The notes under the pieces were generated by a model. That model was not told the origin of the DNA. It saw only the letters and a list, made by a program, of their open reading frames with translations, and made no database searches. This document shows positions 45,638 to 56,400 of a stretch of 64,000 nucleotides of DNA, piece by piece. This stretch comes from DATFVA01 sp963811905 (GTDB lineage: Bacteria; Bacteroidota; Ignavibacteria; Ignavibacteriales; Ignavibacteriaceae). The stretch spans positions 1-64,000 of the forward strand of contig CAWETK010000012.1 of the NCBI GenBank assembly GCA_963811905.1, written 5' to 3'. How positions within the stretch are numbered: the stretch's first letter is position 1; each line of letters starts with the position of its first letter. A program made the position numbers and the translations under genes.

Positions 45638-46945
45638 TACTATAATTACTAAAAGATAAATAACTGAAATCCCGGTTATAATCCCCAGTCCCGTAATAAC
45701 ATATCTTTTCAGAACATCCGAGCCCGATACCACTGCAATGCCCGCTTTAACAATATTATTTGAAATAGTTGCAATAATAACAGCAATTACAGCAACCTCC
45801 GTTGATACATTACCGCCCGCCAGTTTCGCAAGTGATAGTACAATTGCATCAACGCTGGTAATCCCGGCAAGAGCGCTTGCGGCATATACACCTCCCGAAC
45901 CAAGGTACACCTGACCCGCCTTTGCTGCAAAGATAACAATCCCGAAAATTACACCGAATAAAATAGCCGATTTTAGTCTGAAAGGATTATTCAGCTCAAT
46001 TGCTTCGTGCTTTTCATTAGTGAATTTTTTTGACATCACAAGGCTGACTATAAAACCTGCGATGGTGAAAGTCAGAAGAGGTATCCAGAGTGAAGTAAGC
46101 AGCGAACTATTTAGAATTAATACTACAATAAAAACCCTCGGGTACATGATAGTAGAAGCGAGCAATATTCCCACGGCAAAATTAGGCGACAGTGAGGCGT
46201 TTTCCTTGCTTTTCCTTGATAATGAGAAGGCTACTGCAGTACTGGAGACCATTCCTCCCAGCAGACCGGTGATAGATATCCCTTTCCCTTCGCCGAAAAC
46301 TTTAATCAGGATATATCCTACAAAACTTATCCCTCCTACAAGAATGACCATGTACCAGATCAGTCTCGGATTTAGTACATCGAACGGACCATAAGTCTTA
46401 TCCGGCAAAAGAGGAAGTACAATAACGGTGATTATTGCCAGCTTAAGTGTTGCATACAGATCCTCCTCACTTACTTTGCCGACAAACTGGTGAAGCTGGA
46501 ATTTCAGCGTAAGAAAGAGCATAACAACTACGGCGATGACGGCAGCAAGAATAATAAAGTTAAAGTATACTATCGTACCGAGAAGAAATACGATCATTAT
46601 AGCAACTTCTGAAGTACCGCCGAGTTTACCGGATTTGGCAGAGAAAACATGGGAGGTGGTTACCAGAGATGCAAAGCTTGCAAATATTACGAAGTAGACC
46701 CAATATGAAGTAAAGGAGGCTATAAGTCCGGCAGTAAATCCCAGCAAAGCTATCAGAGGAGTAGTACGGACACCCGCGAAAATCTTGTTATCTTTCGGCC
46801 GGGAATGCTCTCTTTCAAGACCGATTAAAAGTCCTATCAAAACAGCAACCGCGAGTTTCTGAAGAAGTATGAATAAATCCTCCGATGTAAGTACAGTGTC
46901 ATTTTTCAGTAAATATTCCGGAAGCAATTTTAGAGAATCCTGCAT
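45635..46945 (-). CDS. MgtC/SapB-type, DUF4010 multi-pass membrane protein
   Basis: The 436-residue protein has about ten membrane helices. The first 120 residues match MgtC/SapB (L-I-G-L-L-I-G-L-E-R-E and G-V-R-T-T-P-L-I-A-L-L-G), and the remainder matches DUF4010. MgtC-type proteins are linked to magnesium stress and pH or ATP homeostasis, but substrates of the DUF4010 branch are unknown. The size and fusion match the family. Confidence 0.88.
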   Translation of the reverse strand: MQDSLKLLPEYLLKNDTVLTSEDLFILLQKLAVAVLIGLLIGLEREHSRPKDNKIFAGVRTTPLIALLGFTAGLIASFTSYWVYFVIFASFASLVTTSHVFSAKSGKLGGTSEVAIMIVFLLGTIVYFNFIILAAVIAVVVMLFLTLKFQLHQFVGKVSEEDLYATLKLAIITVIVLPLLPDKTYGPFDVLNPRLIWYMVILVGGISFVGYILIKVFGEGKGISITGLLGGMVSSTAVAFSLSRKSKENASLSPNFAVGILLASTIMYPRVFIVVLILNSSLLTSLWIPLLTFTIAGFIVSLVMSKKFTNEKHEAIELNNPFRLKSAILFGVIFGIVIFAAKAGQVYLGSGGVYAASALAGITSVDAIVLSLAKLAGGNVSTEVAVIAVIIATISNNIVKAGIAVVSGSDVLKRYVITGLGIITGISVIYLLVIIV

Positions 46946-47242
46946 AGTGTTTTTATATCAATATACGATTTAATGATAAAACTCACTGTTAAGTTAAAAT
47001 TTATTCTTTAAGTTTTCTACAAAAAGGAATGACAATGAATAAGATTTGTGTGATGCCGCAGAATGATAAATGGACAGTTAAAGGAAATAACGAAGGAGAT
47101 TAGAGGAATTGCGCGAATTGAGCAGATTTCGAATAGGCGAATTAATGGAAGAATTTTTCCTGCTCTGCTCAGAAGGATATAAGCACTTAGCGTTGATTAG
47201 GTCCGAATTCATGCAAAATATTATTCAGTGATACTTTCCTTT
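46946..47242. other. Spacer with GAATT-type degenerate repeats
   Basis: No gene is visible. At about 47105-47147 lies another GCGAATTGAGC- and GGCGAATTAA-like tract, of the family seen at 15568, 38371 and 51836. Confidence 0.6.
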
Positions 47243-48052
47243 TCATTTTTTAATTATTCTTTCAAACTTCCTCCAATGTTTTCCTAACTGCCTCCAAACA
47301 TCTTCAAAATCCGGAACTTCTTTTATTTGGGTAACTAAATGTTTTTTCCACTGTCGTTTGTATGTTTCTTTTTTATCCTGTAATGTATTTGTCAATTCAT
47401 CGGGATTCAATTTCTTAAACTCTGTCTTCACCCTATATTCATATATATAATCTTCTATATTATAATTCTCAATCTCAAATAGATACCATATATCATAGAG
47501 ATCTCTTGGCATTGTTCTTTGTATTAAGGATCTCATTTTCTCCGAAATGATTTCTGCAATCGAATAACCAAAAACATTAAATTCATCATTCAGGTCCGTA
47601 TACTCATTCTTAACCATCATTTCATCGGGGTTATTACAGAGTATTTCATCATCTGCAATATCAACCTTTATATTTTTGTTTGCTCCTTTACCGCCAAGAG
47701 GACCAGTATAACCTAAATAAAAATTATTAAATGTCTCGTCTTCATTTTGTATATTCAGATTAATTCTGGATTCGTTTCTAACCCATTCAATCATTTCATT
47801 AAAATGTTTTTTGAGTTTATTCCCATTAAAATCATTACTTTTAAAAGTAAAATCCAGGTCTTCAGATAATCTATATTCAGGAAAATAAAGCTTCCTTAAT
47901 GAAGTTCCTCCTTTAAATATTAAATTTTCTTTTAGATTGCCGTTATTAGAAATACCCTTTAAAACCCATCCTATTACATAATCCTTTTCTATCTGCGTAT
48001 CTCTTATTCCCAGTTTACCGGCAATCTGCTGTATTTCACCCGGTCGAATCAT
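47243..48052 (-). CDS. AbiEii-type nucleotidyltransferase toxin
   Basis: The 269-residue protein carries the nucleotidyltransferase fold signature F-K-G-G-T-S-L-R-K followed by L-S-E-D-L-D-F and a late K-M-R-S-L-I-Q-R-T-M-P-R-D-L-Y-D-I-W-Y-L. AbiEii toxins are nucleotidyltransferases; some members modify the 3' end of tRNAs and halt growth, which can abort phage infection. The antitoxin gene lies two bases upstream in the same transcript. The domain is complete in size. Confidence 0.9.
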   Translation of the reverse strand: MIRPGEIQQIAGKLGIRDTQIEKDYVIGWVLKGISNNGNLKENLIFKGGTSLRKLYFPEYRLSEDLDFTFKSNDFNGNKLKKHFNEMIEWVRNESRINLNIQNEDETFNNFYLGYTGPLGGKGANKNIKVDIADDEILCNNPDEMMVKNEYTDLNDEFNVFGYSIAEIISEKMRSLIQRTMPRDLYDIWYLFEIENYNIEDYIYEYRVKTEFKKLNPDELTNTLQDKKETYKRQWKKHLVTQIKEVPDFEDVWRQLGKHWRKFERIIKK

Positions 48053-48054
48053 TT

Positions 48055-48876
48055 TTATGTTCCGAGAGATTCTAAAACAGATTTAACGTCAATGTTATCA
48101 ATTATCTTCCACTGAGAATGATATTTACCTTTGGGGGATAATGCCGGGTCAAGTAAAGCATACGAACTGCTAAGCCTGGATTTAATTTCGCTCGTAACCG
48201 GCTGCAATATATCCAGCTGATTCAATAAAAATCCTAATCGTTTGTAAACAACCTGCGCATCAAACCTTTCGAGATACGTAATCAATCTGTCCGATTTTAT
48301 TTTTTCTCTGCTTTTGTAAATCGCTTTAGCTATTTCGCTAATACCATTTGCATGGTCAGGTTTATACAGACAATCTATGATAGTTTTTTCAAGATCGCTG
48401 CAACTGATTTTATTGAAATCATCTATCCACATCTTTTCAAAACCGAAAAAATGTTTGTCGTTGAATGTAATAGTCTCGAATCTGATCTCTTTTATTATGT
48501 AATTCTTTGGGGCTACTCTTTCTTTAACCACTATTTGTTCGATTAAAGAAGGTTGTGTAATTAACCCTTGTATATCTAAAGCAGTATAAAATCCCAGATA
48601 ATATTTTTTATTTCCAACTAATGCTTCTGCAGTAAGATGCCAATTAGGGAAATAATGTTGAACATCTCTCTCATAAGGAATGACGTGATAAAGGCCTTCC
48701 TTTATTCTCATTATTAATCCTCTTTCGGTCATACTCCTTAGTAATTCCCTTATAGTACTTGATTTTTCTTCGCCTAATATTCCTGAAGCATCAGAAATCG
48801 TAAAAAAACTCATTCCTGCTTCTGACAGTTTTTTTAATAGGGCATAGGAACGGAATGATATAGTTTTATTTTTCAT
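48055..48876 (-). CDS. AbiEi-type antitoxin, winged-helix regulator
   Basis: The 273-residue protein has an N-terminal winged-helix domain (F-F-T-I-S-D-A-S-G-I-L-G, R-E-L-L-R-S-M-T-E-R-G-L-I-M-R-I-K-E-G-L-Y-H) and the AbiEi body with S-D-L-E-K-T-I-I-D-C-L-Y. AbiEi antitoxins repress their own operon and counteract AbiEii by a type IV mechanism, without direct toxin binding. It precedes the toxin, as is usual. Confidence 0.9.
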   Translation of the reverse strand: MKNKTISFRSYALLKKLSEAGMSFFTISDASGILGEEKSSTIRELLRSMTERGLIMRIKEGLYHVIPYERDVQHYFPNWHLTAEALVGNKKYYLGFYTALDIQGLITQPSLIEQIVVKERVAPKNYIIKEIRFETITFNDKHFFGFEKMWIDDFNKISCSDLEKTIIDCLYKPDHANGISEIAKAIYKSREKIKSDRLITYLERFDAQVVYKRLGFLLNQLDILQPVTSEIKSRLSSSYALLDPALSPKGKYHSQWKIIDNIDVKSVLESLGT

Positions 48877-49141
48877 TATAGTGATGTCATCTTATACCTA
48901 ACAATTTCAACATAAGGTATGATTTTTTGATGTCTTATGACGAGTTTGTCAGTTTTAATCTGACGGAACTTACATAAAACCTCATATATATTCAATTCTC
49001 CACAAATTAAAAATTAGCCATAATTCCGATAAAATTAACAATTATTCCATGCTCCGATTTCATTAAATGCGGTAGATTTAATTTGGTTCTTATATTAAGA
49101 GACAATCGATCCTGAAATCCTCTAAAGGAAAATGGTCTTTT

Positions 49142-50506
49142 TTACCTGAGGTATACAGTCTTGATATTGACGAATTCATGAATGCCGAACCAGGATAACT
49201 CGCGGCCGTAACCTGATTCTTTCACACCGCCGAAAGGAAGTCTCGGATCGGATTTAACAAATGCATTCACAAAACAATTACCGGCATTTAATTCCTCCCT
49301 TGCTATTCTCTCACCTCTAATGATATCCTTAGTAAATACAGCCGCTCCAAGTCCGAATATTGAATCATTAGCTATCCTGACAGCATCGGCTTCATTCTTT
49401 GCCTTGATCAATGAAGCTACAGGACCAAACAATTCTTCATCATAGGCAGCCATACCCTCTTTTATATTTTCGAGGACTGTCGGTGGATAATACGCTCCCT
49501 TTGTTTCCGGGATTTTCCCGCCGAGTAAAAGCTTAGCTCCTTTGTCAATACTTCTTTTCACCTGGTCGTGGAGATCATTGCGGAGACTATCAGTTGCCTG
49601 TGGACCAAGATCATTTGATTCATCAAACGGATTTCCCATCTTTTTCGCCTTCATCTTCTCAACAAACAAATCCCTGAACCTGTCATAAACTTCTTCAACA
49701 ATGATAAACCGTTTTGCCGCTATGCAGCTCTGTCCCCCGTTTATTAACCTTGATGTCACACAGGAATCGGCTGCCAAATCAAGATCTGCATCTTCGAGTA
49801 TAACATACGGGTCACTCCCTCCAAGCTCCAGCACGGTTTTCTTTATCAATGAACCTGCTTTTGAAGCAACAGCTTTACCGGCAGGTACGCTTCCCGTTAA
49901 AGTGACAGCACGGATTTTTTCAAGCTCTATTACCTTGTCCATTTTCTTCGAAGAAACAATTAATGTTCTGAACAAATCTTTCGGAAATCCTGCCTGGCTG
50001 AAAACATCTTCAATGGCAAGAGCGCAGCCTGTAACGTTGGATGCATGCTTCAGCACGCCGGCATTCCCCGCCATCAGTCCCGGCACAGCAAACCGGAATA
50101 CCTGCCAGTAAGGGAAATTCCATGGCATTACAGCAAGCACCACACCAAGAGGCTGAAACGTCACAAAACTCTTTGAAGCATCGCTTTCTATAATCCTGTC
50201 TTTAAGAAATTCCTCACTGTTCTCTGCAAAGTAATCGCATAGCCAGGCACATTTTTCTACTTCAGACCTTGACTGAGCGATAGGCTTCCCCATTTCCTCA
50301 GTCATTAAGTGCGCATGCTTCTCCTTATCTCTTCTCAATATTTCACCGGCTTTCTTCAGCATTTGTGACCTTGTGGAAAATGAGTTCCTGTGCCACTCAT
50401 TGAAAGCTTTATCTGCTGAAGAGACTATTCCCTCAATCTCATTCAGCTCCATTTCTTTGTATGATTTTATTTCAGCTTCTGTTGCAGGATTAATTGATTT
50501 GATCAT
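49142..50506 (-). CDS. NAD(P)-dependent succinate-semialdehyde-type aldehyde dehydrogenase
   Basis: The 454-residue enzyme has the cofactor loop P-W-N-F-P-Y-W-Q, the general-base motif L-E-L-G-G-S-D-P-Y, and the catalytic cysteine in N-G-G-Q-S-C-I-A-A-K-R. The P-L-G-V-V-L-A-V and G-G-V-K-E-S-G-Y-G-R-E sequences are those of the short succinate-semialdehyde dehydrogenase group. It oxidises succinate semialdehyde or related aldehydes to the acid. The exact substrate is not certain and the gene is alone on its strand segment. Confidence 0.88.
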   Translation of the reverse strand: MIKSINPATEAEIKSYKEMELNEIEGIVSSADKAFNEWHRNSFSTRSQMLKKAGEILRRDKEKHAHLMTEEMGKPIAQSRSEVEKCAWLCDYFAENSEEFLKDRIIESDASKSFVTFQPLGVVLAVMPWNFPYWQVFRFAVPGLMAGNAGVLKHASNVTGCALAIEDVFSQAGFPKDLFRTLIVSSKKMDKVIELEKIRAVTLTGSVPAGKAVASKAGSLIKKTVLELGGSDPYVILEDADLDLAADSCVTSRLINGGQSCIAAKRFIIVEEVYDRFRDLFVEKMKAKKMGNPFDESNDLGPQATDSLRNDLHDQVKRSIDKGAKLLLGGKIPETKGAYYPPTVLENIKEGMAAYDEELFGPVASLIKAKNEADAVRIANDSIFGLGAAVFTKDIIRGERIAREELNAGNCFVNAFVKSDPRLPFGGVKESGYGRELSWFGIHEFVNIKTVYLR

Positions 50507-50601
50507 TTTTCAACCTTTTTGAAAAGTACGATCAAATAATAACCATTTTAGAGGAAAATTTCTTTGAAGAGGCTTAGGCAGCCATTGCCCTGTTAGGCAC
50601 G

Positions 50602-51828
50602 TCAATTTATCTTTTTGATTACGACCAATGTTTTATCATCCATATACTGCCCGTTTATTGAAAATTTAATTACATCCTCGAGAATGGCATAGGTAATTTC
50701 CCGGGGTGTTTTCTGTTTGGAGGCTCTGAGAATTTCCATGAGTCGTTTCTCCCCGTATAATTCAAAATTCTCATCGGCAGATTCAGTAACCCCATCGGAG
50801 TAAATCAAAAGGATATCGTTCTTATTGAAATTTATATTTTCAACTGTATACTTGCCGTGAGGGGTGGGTCCAAGTACAGGTCCTGTCGGATCCAGGTTTT
50901 TTATTTCATCTGTTTCAGAATCCAGGAAGAAAGGAGGATTATGTCCGGCATTTGCATAAAGGAACAGACCGCTTTTGTCGGGTGAAAGTTCGCCGTAGAA
51001 AAGGGATGCAAATTTATCATCAGCAAATATCTTGTTGACAAGTTCATTCAGCCTTTTCATCATAGGGGAAATTTTAAGTTCAAAAGTGCTTGCCATCCTC
51101 AATGCGCCGGAGATATACATTGCCTCTGCTGAAGCACTGACTCCCTTGCTTGCTGCATCTCCCACTGTAACACCGAGCCGGTCATCTCCGACCTCGATGT
51201 AATCAAAAAAATCGCCCCCTACTATCTCGGCGGGATTAGTAACGCCGAATAGCTCATAATCGAAAAAATGATATTCATGTTCGGGAAGTATGCTCTTCTG
51301 CAATTCCCTGGCTTTATCAAGATCAGCTTTAAGATGGTAAACCGAAGAAGCCGCCCTGCGTTGTTTAATCCGTGAAGTCAGGGCAGTAGCAATAATATTA
51401 AGCGTAATCCTGAAATCGTCATTAATATTCTCGCTGTTCAACGCCAGAAGATATTCGTAATATGGTTTATCATTAAGCTTGATCTTCTCGCCCACTCCTG
51501 ATGCAGAATATTTGAATATACCTTTCTGCCTTAGAATCGCGTTGGTTTCGTTTCCTAATACTGTTCTTTCTTTGGCAATAAAATCGAAAACAGGATATTC
51601 ACTTATCAGTATCCTGAAATCCTGGTGTATAACATCCACTGAACCAGTCTGATACAGCAGAGCATAGCTTCCTTCATCAACTTTTAGCTTCCAGAGTCTG
51701 CCTCCGTTTACATTAATCTGTTCATTAGAGATTATCTGGTTCAATACCTCAATCAGCATACTTTCTTCCGAGGGAAATTTCTGCGATGCTATAGTCTCTA
51801 CTGTTTTATATAATTTTCTTTGATCCAT
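50602..51828 (-). CDS. PP2C-type serine phosphatase (RsbU/SpoIIE-like)
   Basis: The 408-residue protein has an N-terminal sensory region of about 160 residues with a GAF-like look, a short helix (D-K-A-R-E-L-Q-K-S-I-L-P) and a C-terminal SpoIIE domain. The metal-binding motifs are V-G-G-D-F-F-D-Y, G-D-A-A-S-K-G and S-D-G-V-T-E-S. Such enzymes dephosphorylate anti-sigma-factor antagonists in partner-switching networks. No anti-sigma or antagonist gene is next to it, so partners lie elsewhere. Confidence 0.88.
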   Translation of the reverse strand: MDQRKLYKTVETIASQKFPSEESMLIEVLNQIISNEQINVNGGRLWKLKVDEGSYALLYQTGSVDVIHQDFRILISEYPVFDFIAKERTVLGNETNAILRQKGIFKYSASGVGEKIKLNDKPYYEYLLALNSENINDDFRITLNIIATALTSRIKQRRAASSVYHLKADLDKARELQKSILPEHEYHFFDYELFGVTNPAEIVGGDFFDYIEVGDDRLGVTVGDAASKGVSASAEAMYISGALRMASTFELKISPMMKRLNELVNKIFADDKFASLFYGELSPDKSGLFLYANAGHNPPFFLDSETDEIKNLDPTGPVLGPTPHGKYTVENINFNKNDILLIYSDGVTESADENFELYGEKRLMEILRASKQKTPREITYAILEDVIKFSINGQYMDDKTLVVIKKIN

Positions 51829-51835
51829 AAAGTGA

Positions 51836-51975
51836 ATTTAGCGAATTATGCGAATTTGCGAATCAGCGAATAAATTTAGTGAATTAATGAATTGTCGAAT
51901 TTACGAATTAATTCACTAAATCCCCCAATTAATCCGCTCAATTCGTAAATCCGCTTAATTCATTAATTCGTCAGG
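51836..51975. repeat. GAATT-type degenerate repeat tract
   Basis: The spacer is almost entirely made of variants of TTAGCGAATTATGCGAATT, first in one orientation and then, from about 51910, inverted (AATTAATTCACTAAATC). The tract also reaches the end of the downstream peptidase gene. Confidence 0.7.
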
Positions 51976-53234
51976 AAATCTATCATTCGCTGAATTGCTC
52001 GTTTGCAGACAGGGCAGAAGTTATTCACGGTTGCAGTTTTCATACTGCAGTCCTCCATAGGACGGTAAACACCCTTAGCAACATATCCCCCTCCTTCGAA
52101 TACCCCCACAGTATCCTTATATTTTGCAATATCAGGAGTCGGGACAGGAGTATCCTTATTAACCAAGTCCTTCCACTTTGAATCGAAATCTACAAGTGTC
52201 GTTATATTAGGCTCAAGAGGTTCCACATTCAGCGGGTAAAAATCATTGTATGCAACATCAGAAGTGTAGTATTCGTCAGCAAGGAATGCAAATCCATGTC
52301 CGAATTCGTGGGTGAATACATATTCACTGAACATATTATTATTCACACAGACTGAATAATAATTGTAAATAGATCCGCCGCCGTATTTGTCAGAGTTAAC
52401 CAGTATATATATCTGGTCGTACGGGGCATTGGCAGCAAGGTCGCGAACAGATTTATAATCCGATGTCATTAAATATCTTTCCAGGTCGAAAGTATAAAAC
52501 TGAGTGTTCATCAGCGTTTTGCTCCATATTCCGCTGGCAGGAACGTCCGTACCCTCCTGTTGAGAAGGAGCCTCAACTCCCCATATATTAAACTTATCTT
52601 TATTTTCCGAATAAGGAGACACTTCAAAAAGATAATCTGCGAATTTCTTACAATCGGCTTTGAAATCATCCATCTCATCTTGTGTATAACCTTCCGGCAG
52701 CATTACTATATCCACTTTCACGGCAGGATCGCCGTTATTAACCACTTCGAAAGAAGGATATTCGAGGTGCCTTTCCGGAGAAATAAAATAATTGCCGGGA
52801 TCCACAGAATATTCAAACTTTTTATGCAGAGTATTCTCTTTGTCCCTGCTGTAAAATTCAATCCTTATTTTTTCTTTAGGAAAAGGCATAGTAACCGTTT
52901 CCCCGAATGTTTTAACAGTATGTTTAGCTTCATCGGTTGTCTGCCACTCATCAAATAAGGTTGAGTAGGTGTGAGAAAAGATCAGAATATTCTCTTCCTG
53001 ATCAAACACCTTAACTTCATAACGTCCGTAATTAAAAGTATCGATAAGACTGGTTTTTGATCCTCCCCAGTATGGTTCTTCCTTAAGCTCATCTATTGAA
53101 TAGGAATCATTCAGGCTGTCGCCAGTATGAAAATAATCAACGCGAAGAGTTTTATTTTCAAAATAATGATCGAAATTTACCTGGGAGAAAACCGTTGCTG
53201 AAATTAGGAATAATAACGGAAAAAATAGTTTCAT
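51963..53234 (-). CDS. Secreted M64 (IgA-type) zinc metallopeptidase
   Basis: The protein has a signal peptide (MKLFFPLLFLISATVFSQ), an immunoglobulin-like N-terminal region and an M64 peptidase domain with the zinc motif H-E-F-G-H-G-F-A-F-L-A-D-E-Y. The C-terminal cysteine pair region (C-P-V-C-K-R) also fits. I start it at the ATG at 53234, which gives 423 residues and places the signal peptide at the very N-terminus. The longer frame from TTG 53279 adds 15 residues in front. Unlike its neighbours it has no T9SS sorting domain. Confidence 0.9.
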   Translation of the reverse strand: MKLFFPLLFLISATVFSQVNFDHYFENKTLRVDYFHTGDSLNDSYSIDELKEEPYWGGSKTSLIDTFNYGRYEVKVFDQEENILIFSHTYSTLFDEWQTTDEAKHTVKTFGETVTMPFPKEKIRIEFYSRDKENTLHKKFEYSVDPGNYFISPERHLEYPSFEVVNNGDPAVKVDIVMLPEGYTQDEMDDFKADCKKFADYLFEVSPYSENKDKFNIWGVEAPSQQEGTDVPASGIWSKTLMNTQFYTFDLERYLMTSDYKSVRDLAANAPYDQIYILVNSDKYGGGSIYNYYSVCVNNNMFSEYVFTHEFGHGFAFLADEYYTSDVAYNDFYPLNVEPLEPNITTLVDFDSKWKDLVNKDTPVPTPDIAKYKDTVGVFEGGGYVAKGVYRPMEDCSMKTATVNNFCPVCKRAIQRMIDFLTN

Positions 53235-53404
53235 TTTATCTAATTTAATTAGTGCATTTAAAATAAATTTTCCCTTCAAAATTATGAAAAAATTAAATGA
53301 GAGTTAACCGGAAGGGTTCTGTCTCCACATTTTTATTCATGTTAAATCCTTTCTCTTTCGGATTCAATAAATAAAGTCGGCCGATAAAATTTAACAATAT
53401 TATG

Positions 53405-53440
53405 GGGCTGTCCGATTAGTTAAATAATCAGAGACAGCCC
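53405..53440 (-). terminator. Hairpin downstream of the 1261-residue T9SS gene
   Basis: An 8-bp stem (GGGCTGTC / GACAGCCC) encloses a further GATTA/TAATC pairing. It lies just past the stop of the TIGR03790-like gene, but without a strong T-run, so it may act as a weak terminator or a transcript-protecting hairpin. Confidence 0.6.
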
Positions 53441-53454
53441 TATTAAATCGCAGA

Positions 53455-56400
53455 TTATTTAAGCAATAACATTTTGCCTGTTTTAACATATTCACCTGCT
53501 TTTAGCCTGTAGAAATATACTCCGCTGGCAAAATAACCGGCATTAAACTGCACTTCATAATATCCGGGCTTCTTTGTATCATTAACCAGTGTCTTTATTT
53601 CCCGCCCGAGTATATCAAATACCTTAAGCTCAACGTCCACTGCTTTAGGAATTGCATATTTTATCGTTGTTACCGGGTTAAAGGGATTGGGGTAATTCTG
53701 ATAGAGAAAATACCGGGTCGGAACAAGTTTATCATTTTCAACCTCAATATTCTTCCCCCTGGTTTTCAACAAATCATTAATATTATGCAGATATTCTGTG
53801 ATATCCTGACTTCTATATTTCATATTTGATTTACCCAAACCACCTGTCGAATCCACTAATAAAGCAGTCGTATAAGCATTAATTTCATTGTATAAAGCAA
53901 TGTCCGTACCCTGGTTGTTCTGTACTGTTTCCTCAAAGCTGCTTATTGCCTGCTCATAGTCTTTCTTAGAAACATCGCACATATCCATTAAATTATGCAC
54001 AGCAATTAAGATACTTGTATCTTCTATGGCTGATAATTTGGCTGCATAATAATCTTTTAGACTTTCATAACCCTGGGCATTTGCATTCTGGTATTTCTTT
54101 AACAGGTAAATCCCGTTATAGGCTTCAAGGCTGTAGGAACTATCCTCAGAACCTGCTATAATCTGTTTATAAATATTCTCGGCCTCAGTATAATCTCCTG
54201 AATAAAAACTATGATTTGCATTTGAATAGGCCATCTCAATAGGAGACAATTCTCCAACCAATGAACCATCCGTGTAAAGCGTATCGGCAATGCTGCCGGT
54301 GGTTGTGGTCATTAACATCATATTCTCACCCGAAGGACTATAAGTACAGGGAATTGTATTATACGGGGTATACCTCACCGAAACTCCGCTGCCGAACCTT
54401 TGGGCTGGATTGTGTCCATACAAAGGATGATCTCCCCAGTAGTTGCTGTCAGCCAGAATACTGCTTTGTATGCGGGCTCCGTCAATTAGTATTGTATGAT
54501 TATAATTGGGGGGATTATAACGATCATCGGCGATTGTGTTACACCCTTTCGACAGCTGGATATCAGCTTTATTTACGAAAATTTCAGGATCATCTAATAA
54601 AGCACCTCCGGTACCATTTTCATAGATATTGTTATAACCCGATATTGGATAGGCAAGACCTCCCGAAACTCCTTTATTCAATTTGGGGTTTGAACCGGCG
54701 CTTATATATATACCGTAATTTTTATTGTTATGTATTTCATTTTGTGCCATACTCGGTGAAGAAGAATTGCCCAGCTCTATACCGTAATAATAACCGGTAA
54801 TCTCGTTTAGTCGATAATTGCCATTGCTTGAAACAGATACAATCCCTGAGCCTGGATTCTCAATGCTGGTCGAAATATGATTATTAAGGAGATATGGATT
54901 GCTCACCTGGGTTAAATTAATTCCGGTTGGATTTTGTGCCTGGGTATCATCTGTATTTATGGAATTATTTTCAATCAAAACTGAATTTCCATTCATAAGC
55001 TGAATCCCGGCTAACCTGTAGTCCGAAATAATGTTATTATTTATCCCTGGAGTAGATTGAGTAAAATTGTTAAGAATTATCGCTGTCCCGCACTCATTGA
55101 AAACTGAAGAATCTACGTTTACACCGATAAAAGATTTATCTACATCCGAAATAAATAATCCATTCTCAGATATGTTATCAAATTGTGTAGATATTATAGT
55201 CAATGAATCCTGAGCTGTTAAGCCTGCCGAATTATCTCTATAAGTAATTCCGTTTTGAGAATTGCCGAATGTACAATTTTGTATGAATATTCTCCCTACA
55301 TCTTTGATTATTAACCCTGTAGCCATTGCGATGAAACTATCTTCGAAAAGGTTGATAGTTTTGAAAAAATGTACTTCACAACCCGAAAAGAAATTAGTGT
55401 GATTAAGATTTAATACACCAGTTTTTTCTGTATTTAAAAATTCTATTGCGGCATAGAAATCCGTATAATCAATGGTTAAGCTATCCATATTTGTGAAAGT
55501 TATACCCTGATAAATACTAATGCGATTTTCTGAACTGCCCTGAGCAATAAATTTGCCGGATATTACAATCTTTGCCATATTAAATACATTTATATGCACT
55601 CCACTATGACAATCTACAGTTCCAATTGAAATAAGAACAGAATTATGGGATGTTATCAGATGAGAATTATCCCCTAATATGAATTCACCATCACCCATTA
55701 TTTGAATTGAAGAATGATCATTTAATCTCAAGGTTGAACCCGGAGAAAGAATTAATTTACCGAGTACTTTTATTCCGCTGTAATGAGCTAACGTTATATC
55801 ACTTGTTATGGTAAGCGTTCCGTTTGCAGGGACAATCAGCCTCTCCATATGCTGCAGGTCAGAATTGAGTTCCCCTGTGGTTGAAATAAAAGGGTTTGGA
55901 TTTATTAAAGTTAAAGGATCACCCATTATGATGACCGAGTTATGCAGTTCTTGTGTTCCCATATACGCTGCATCAACTTGGTTATAGCCTACAGCGTAAG
56001 CCGGAAAATAAATGGCCGGGTGAGTGATTTCGGGGGTGCCGCCGGGTTCCCAGGCGTTTGCAGAAAAGCCGGTTCCTCCCGAATTTTGAAGGTTCGGTTC
56101 GGTAAACTGAGTTATTAACCCTTGAGTATGGCCTCCATTTGATTCATCAACGTAACGCCACTTTAAAGTTGAAAGACTATTTCCATTATAACTCTCATTA
56201 GTTACGGCAATTGCTCCATTTGCATAATTAAAACTTAGAGTATCCACCCAATATGTTGAATCGTGCCAATCAGGGATACCGTCTTCGGAGTGTGCGCCAT
56301 TAGAAACATAACCGATCACAGGGCCCTCATTATCCAGTACCCATTGTTCATCACTATTAAAATTTACGTTTTGTCCTAAATCTATTAAAATATTCTTTTC

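Noticed and set aside
53235..53279. Longer start of the M64 peptidase at the TTG 53279
   Set aside because: It would place a non-signal stretch before a clear signal peptide that begins at the ATG 53234.
54261..54800. 179-codon plus-strand frame inside the beta-helix gene
   Set aside because: It is antisense to a clearly coding gene, rich in Cys, Tyr and Arg, and lacks a ribosome site or family similarity.
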